Shown: positions 6,369 to 9,203 of the stretch, in pieces
Position numbering within the stretch: the first letter of the stretch is position 1
Layout of the letters: every line of letters starts with the position of its first letter
Assembly (NCBI GenBank): GCA_900554905.1
Contig: USJB01000038.1
Coordinates: 1 to 9,203, forward strand
Source of the DNA: an uncultured Collinsella sp.
Lineage (GTDB): Bacteria; Actinomycetota; Coriobacteriia; Coriobacteriales; Coriobacteriaceae
DNA length: 9,203 nt
Direction: 5' to 3'
Notes under the pieces: generated by a model
Told to the model about the DNA's origin: nothing
Database searches by the model: none
What the model saw: the letters and a program-made list of their open reading frames with translations, nothing else
Translations under genes and position numbers: made by a program

Positions 6369-8272
6369 TAGCAGCCCTCCTCTCGCGCGACCGTTTCGGA
6401 TTTGGCTTTGTCCGAGACGTCAGAAGAACCGTCCGAGCGACCGATCAGCAAATCTGCCAACTCGTCGGCCAACGACTCAACCGTATAGAGCCCGCCGCGA
6501 CGCAGCGGCACGCCCGCTTCCGCGAGCGCCAGCGCCATGCGCTGGGCAGCGGGAACACCCAAGCCAATCGACTTGAGCTCATCCGCATGCGCAAAAACCT
6601 GAGCGGGCGTACCCTCGGCAAACACCGTGCCCTCGTTCATCACGACAATACGGTCGCAGCAATTGGCAAGGTCATCCATACTGTGCGAGACCATGACGAC
6701 GGTCAGGCCATCGCGGTGAAGTCGATCGATGAGCCCCAGGAAATCACTGCGCGCCGCCGGATCGAGCCCCGCCATGGGCTCATCGAGTACCAGGACCTCG
6801 GGCTCCATGGCAAGCACGCCGGCAAACGCCACGCGCCGCTGCTGCCCGCCCGAGAGCTCAAAGGGGCTCTTATCGCCCACCGTGGCCAGGTCGAGGCCCA
6901 CGCGCGCGAGCGATGACTCAACGCGGCGGGCAACTTCGGCCTGCGACAAGCCAAGGTTATGCGGACCAAATGCCACGTCCTGTGCCACGGTCTCGGCAAA
7001 CAGCTGACGCTCTGGATACTGAAACACCACGCCGACCTTTGCCTTAACCGCGGCGGCATCTTTCTTGTTTGCCAGGTCGAGCCCCAACGCATAAACGGAA
7101 CCCTCCTGGGGACGAATCAGGCCGTTGAGATGCTGAACCAGCGTCGACTTACCCGAACCGGTATGGCCCGCAAGGCCCAGGAACTCGCCACGACGCACCG
7201 TCAGCGATACATCACGCAGTGCCCACGGACTGCTGGGGTCGTTGCCCCAGAGAGCCTGTTTGTTCGATGCGCCCTCGACGGCTGAGCGCTTTTGCCAGCG
7301 ACGGCGCTCGCGGGCGCTCAGCGAATAGCTATACGAAAGGTGCGAAATCTCGATGACGGGCTCCAGCGCGTCTGCGCCATCGATTGCAGAGGAGACGTTG
7401 TCGGGAATACGAGGATCGGATGCGAAAGGCCGCCCGGCGATGCCTGTCCCACTCCGCTCGGCATAAGTCTGCGCAATCTCGGCGACCATATCCGCCTCGC
7501 GCACCCGTGCGCAAATGGGCACGCCCTTCGCGCGAAGCGCCCTGCCAAGACAGCACGATGCCGGCATATCCAGGTTCAGCCGCGCGAGTTCGTCCGCCCG
7601 CGTCAAGATCTCCTCGGGCGTGCCGAGCATGGCAACGCGCCCCGCTTGGAAGACAGCAACGCGATCGGCCTCAGCGGCCTCTTCCATAAAGTGCGTAATC
7701 ATCACGATGGTCATGCCGCGTTCGTGCAGCGCGTGACAGGCCTTCATAAGGCCCTTGCGCCCGCGCGGATCGAGCATCGAGGACGCTTCGTCCAAAATGA
7801 GCACGCGTGGCTCCATGGCGAGCACGCCGGCAAGCGCCACGCGCTGCTTTTGTCCGCCCGAGAGAGCGTGGGTCTCGTGGCGCTCAAAGCCCACCAGACC
7901 CACGGCCTTCAGCGCCTCGCGCACGCGCTGCGCGATCTGGGCCGATTCGACCCCTAAGTTCTCGGGACCAAACGCAACATCGTCCTCGACAAGCGTCGCC
8001 ACAAGCTGGTCGTCGGGATTCTGGAACACCATGCCCGCAGTCGAGCGGATGTCGTAGACCAGCTCGGGATCGGACGCGTCCATGCCGTTGACGCACACCG
8101 TTCCCGTATCGGGATGCAGCAGCGCGTTCAGGTGCTTGGCAAACGTCGACTTGCCCGACCCATTGCCGCCGAGGATGCAGAAAAACTCGCCATCCTCGAT
8201 GTTCAGATCGATGCCATCGAGCGCTTTCGCAGCGCCGTCGTAGCTAAAGGAAACGCTCCGACACTCAATCAT
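6368..8272 (-). CDS. Fused ECF transporter ATPases EcfA1-EcfA2
   Basis: Two ABC ATPase domains in one 634-residue chain drive the ECF transporter; most bacteria encode them as two proteins of about 280 residues. Domain 1 (1-about 235): Walker A GGNGSGKST (35-43), Q-loop Gln84 in FQNPDDQ, signature LSGGQ (137-141), Walker B with DEAS (161-164), and switch His194; the FQNPDDQ and DEASSMLDPRGR forms are EcfA1-like. Domain 2 (about 306-560): Walker A GHTGSGKST (369-377), Gln418 in FQYPERQ, LSGGQ (473-477), DEPMAGLDP (497-505), His530; EcfA2-like. Both active sites look intact. A linker (about 236-300), a basic insertion (about 318-347) and a C-terminal tail (about 561-634) are extra. Its ATG overlaps the ribU stop as ATGA, with AAAGG upstream. 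The ECF-type motifs and neighbouring ecfT argue against other double-ATPase importers. Confidence 0.94.
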   Translation of the reverse strand: MIECRSVSFSYDGAAKALDGIDLNIEDGEFFCILGGNGSGKSTFAKHLNALLHPDTGTVCVNGMDASDPELVYDIRSTAGMVFQNPDDQLVATLVEDDVAFGPENLGVESAQIAQRVREALKAVGLVGFERHETHALSGGQKQRVALAGVLAMEPRVLILDEASSMLDPRGRKGLMKACHALHERGMTIVMITHFMEEAAEADRVAVFQAGRVAMLGTPEEILTRADELARLNLDMPASCCLGRALRAKGVPICARVREADMVAEIAQTYAERSGTGIAGRPFASDPRIPDNVSSAIDGADALEPVIEISHLSYSYSLSARERRRWQKRSAVEGASNKQALWGNDPSSPWALRDVSLTVRRGEFLGLAGHTGSGKSTLVQHLNGLIRPQEGSVYALGLDLANKKDAAAVKAKVGVVFQYPERQLFAETVAQDVAFGPHNLGLSQAEVARRVESSLARVGLDLATVGDKSPFELSGGQQRRVAFAGVLAMEPEVLVLDEPMAGLDPAARSDFLGLIDRLHRDGLTVVMVSHSMDDLANCCDRIVVMNEGTVFAEGTPAQVFAHADELKSIGLGVPAAQRMALALAEAGVPLRRGGLYTVESLADELADLLIGRSDGSSDVSDKAKSETVAREEGC

Positions 8273-8859
8273 GCGCGGCCTTTGACCTGGTCCTTCTTGG
8301 GCGTGATGAGATTAGAGACCGCCTTGTACACTGCAAGCGTCAATACCGAGTTAAGCACGGTCTTGGTAAGGTTGAACGGCAGAACAGCAGGAAGCATGAG
8401 TGGCAAAATCACATCGGCCGAGCCATACCAGAACCAAACGCCGATGGTCAGGTTTGCGACCATAGACAGCACCGTAGCGGCAATGACGCCGAGCGCCAGG
8501 CCAATCACGGCACCCTTATAGGTATGCATCTTCTGGTAGACGATAGCCGCAGGCAGAATATAGCCCAGCGTGGCAACCAAGTTCATAAGCGCACCGACCC
8601 AATCGCCCGTGGTAAGCGCATGGATAACGATCGCCATAGCGGCAACAGCGGTGCCGGCACCAGGGCCATACGCAAATCCACACACCATCGCCGGCACCAG
8701 CGACGGGTCATACGTCAAAAACGGCGCCGAGGGAAGGATGGGCAGTTGCACGTACATAAACAGGGCGCCTAAGGCGCACATCAACGCCATGGTAACGAGC
8801 TGTTTGGTGCTCCACCTATTCGTGTTCTCAAAATGGATATGCTGCGACTGTTCAGACAT
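8269..8859 (-). CDS. ribU: Riboflavin-specific S component of an ECF transporter
   Basis: A membrane protein that binds riboflavin and, with EcfA and EcfT, imports it. The 196-residue protein has about six hydrophobic segments (near 20-40, 55-82, 88-108, 115-140, 148-162 and 165-185), the usual number for S components. The stretch FLTYDPSLVPAMVCGFAYGP (47-66) matches the RibU-type loop with an Asp-Pro-Ser and an Asn-free glycine-rich helix start. An FMN riboswitch directly upstream supports riboflavin over other substrates. The frame has an earlier ATG at 8880, but that codon lies within the riboswitch 3' end. The ATG at 8859 is preceded by AGGTGAT, a good match to the anti-Shine-Dalgarno sequence, and is preferred. 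The stop overlaps the ATPase start by four bases. Confidence 0.88.
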   Translation of the reverse strand: MSEQSQHIHFENTNRWSTKQLVTMALMCALGALFMYVQLPILPSAPFLTYDPSLVPAMVCGFAYGPGAGTAVAAMAIVIHALTTGDWVGALMNLVATLGYILPAAIVYQKMHTYKGAVIGLALGVIAATVLSMVANLTIGVWFWYGSADVILPLMLPAVLPFNLTKTVLNSVLTLAVYKAVSNLITPKKDQVKGRA

Positions 8860-8861
8860 AA

Positions 8862-8871
8862 GATCACCTGC
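8862..8871 (-). promoter_or_regulatory. ribU ribosome binding site
   Basis: AGGTGAT lies on the minus strand four to five bases before the ATG at 8859 and matches the extended anti-Shine-Dalgarno sequence. It decides the start in favour of 8859 over 8880 and lies immediately after the riboswitch 3' strand, so control of ribosome access is plausible. Confidence 0.65.
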
Positions 8872-8872
8872 C

Positions 8873-9000
8873 TCTTTCATCCGGACTTTAACCGTTGGTC
8901 CCGGAGTTTCACCGGGTCAGCGGGCACAATATCAACTTGCTGAAATCGCGCCCGGTCGCGGACTATACCGCCAGTGGGGAATCACACCCCGCCCTGAAGA
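8873..9000 (-). ncRNA. FMN riboswitch (RFN element)
   Basis: A six-helix flavin-mononucleotide aptamer in the leader of ribU. On the minus strand it reads TCTTCAGGGCGGGGTG, then ATTCCCC, GGCGGTAT, CCGCGA, CCCGGTGAAACTCCGGG, and finally CAACGGTTAAAGTCCGGATG, followed by GAAAGA. These are the conserved blocks of the RFN element, in order and with the usual spacing. The closing stem pairs TCTTCA with the terminal TGAAAGA (one bulge). FMN binding normally lowers expression of riboflavin synthesis or uptake genes. Only some 13 bases separate the aptamer end from the ribU ATG, too few for a terminator hairpin, so translational control or use of the upstream ATG region is more likely than attenuation by a downstream terminator. 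Confidence 0.95.
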
Positions 9001-9025
9001 CCGTTCATTCAGTTGTCCAATCCCT

Positions 9026-9053
9026 ATTATACTCAGATCCGCCCAAATTGCAA
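9026..9053 (-). promoter_or_regulatory. Promoter of the flavin operon
   Basis: A perfect TATAAT -10 box (9026-9031 on the plus strand as its complement) and a TTGCAA -35 (9048-9053, four of six matches) are separated by 16 bases. Transcription would begin near 9018, about 18 bases before the riboswitch, a natural place for the promoter of this leader. Confidence 0.8.
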
Positions 9054-9203
9054 CCCCGAATTGCAGCTATCCCCTTGAACCAGCCAGTGGAAGCACATGG
9101 AAAAATAACGGAAACAGGAAATCCGCCCCGGGTATAGAAGGCTCCGCCCGGACGCAAGATAGCTGCGGATGTTCCATCCAAGACGATCATCCAAAGCAAA
9201 CAG
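9054..9203. other. Right-edge region without an assigned gene
   Basis: About 150 bases upstream of the promoter hold no convincing gene. Short open frames on the minus strand (to about 9005 and 9036) run through the -10 box and into the leader, and have no family resemblance. On the plus strand TCCGCCC occurs twice within 30 bases, and again at 9038-9044, but this may be chance. An ATG near 9173 on the plus strand could begin a gene that leaves the window, but without support. Confidence 0.5.

Noticed and set aside
8860..8880. Upstream ATG for ribU at 8880
   Set aside because: It lies in the 3' strand of the FMN riboswitch and a better Shine-Dalgarno precedes the ATG at 8859.
9005..9199. 64-residue minus-strand frame from a TTG at the right edge
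   Set aside because: It runs through the promoter of the flavin operon, has no motif and no ribosome binding site visible.

Overview
The window carries two complete or near-complete operons, both read on the minus strand, so the story runs from right to left. The high G+C content, actinobacterial-looking arginine operators and the gene styles (fused EcfA ATPases, argCJBD order, paired small flavin-type split-barrel proteins) suggest a gut-type Actinomycetota of the Coriobacteriia, such as a Collinsella relative. That placement is an inference from general resemblance and was not checked by a search.

Right operon (about 9053 down to 4636): a sigma-70-like promoter and a textbook FMN riboswitch precede five tightly packed genes. 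They are ribU (riboflavin S component of an ECF transporter), a single gene encoding EcfA1 and EcfA2 fused in one 634-residue protein, ecfT, and two paralogous FMN-binding split-barrel (pyridoxamine phosphate oxidase-like) proteins. The first two junctions overlap (ATGA and TAATG) and the next gaps are 30 and 44 bp, so one transcript is likely. The layout reads as a flavin uptake operon with two putative flavin-using proteins, switched off when FMN is plentiful.

Between the operons (4371-4635) lie a strong GC-rich inverted repeat that may end the first transcript, a pair of 18-bp ARG-box-like palindromes with the 3-bp separation typical of ArgR operators, and a two-tier hairpin just ahead of the argC ribosome binding site.

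Left operon (4370 to beyond base 1): argC, argJ, argB and the first 256 codons of argD. They encode steps 2 to 5 of arginine synthesis by the acetyl-recycling route (ArgJ moves the acetyl group from acetylornithine back to glutamate). The operon runs off the left edge inside argD. No mobile element, CRISPR array, tRNA or rRNA is visible. The long plus-strand open frames are shadows of these genes. I see no clearly new system; the most interesting points are the riboswitch-controlled energy module with its flavoprotein pair, the fused ATPase with extra segments, the ArgR operator, and an insertion in ArgD.
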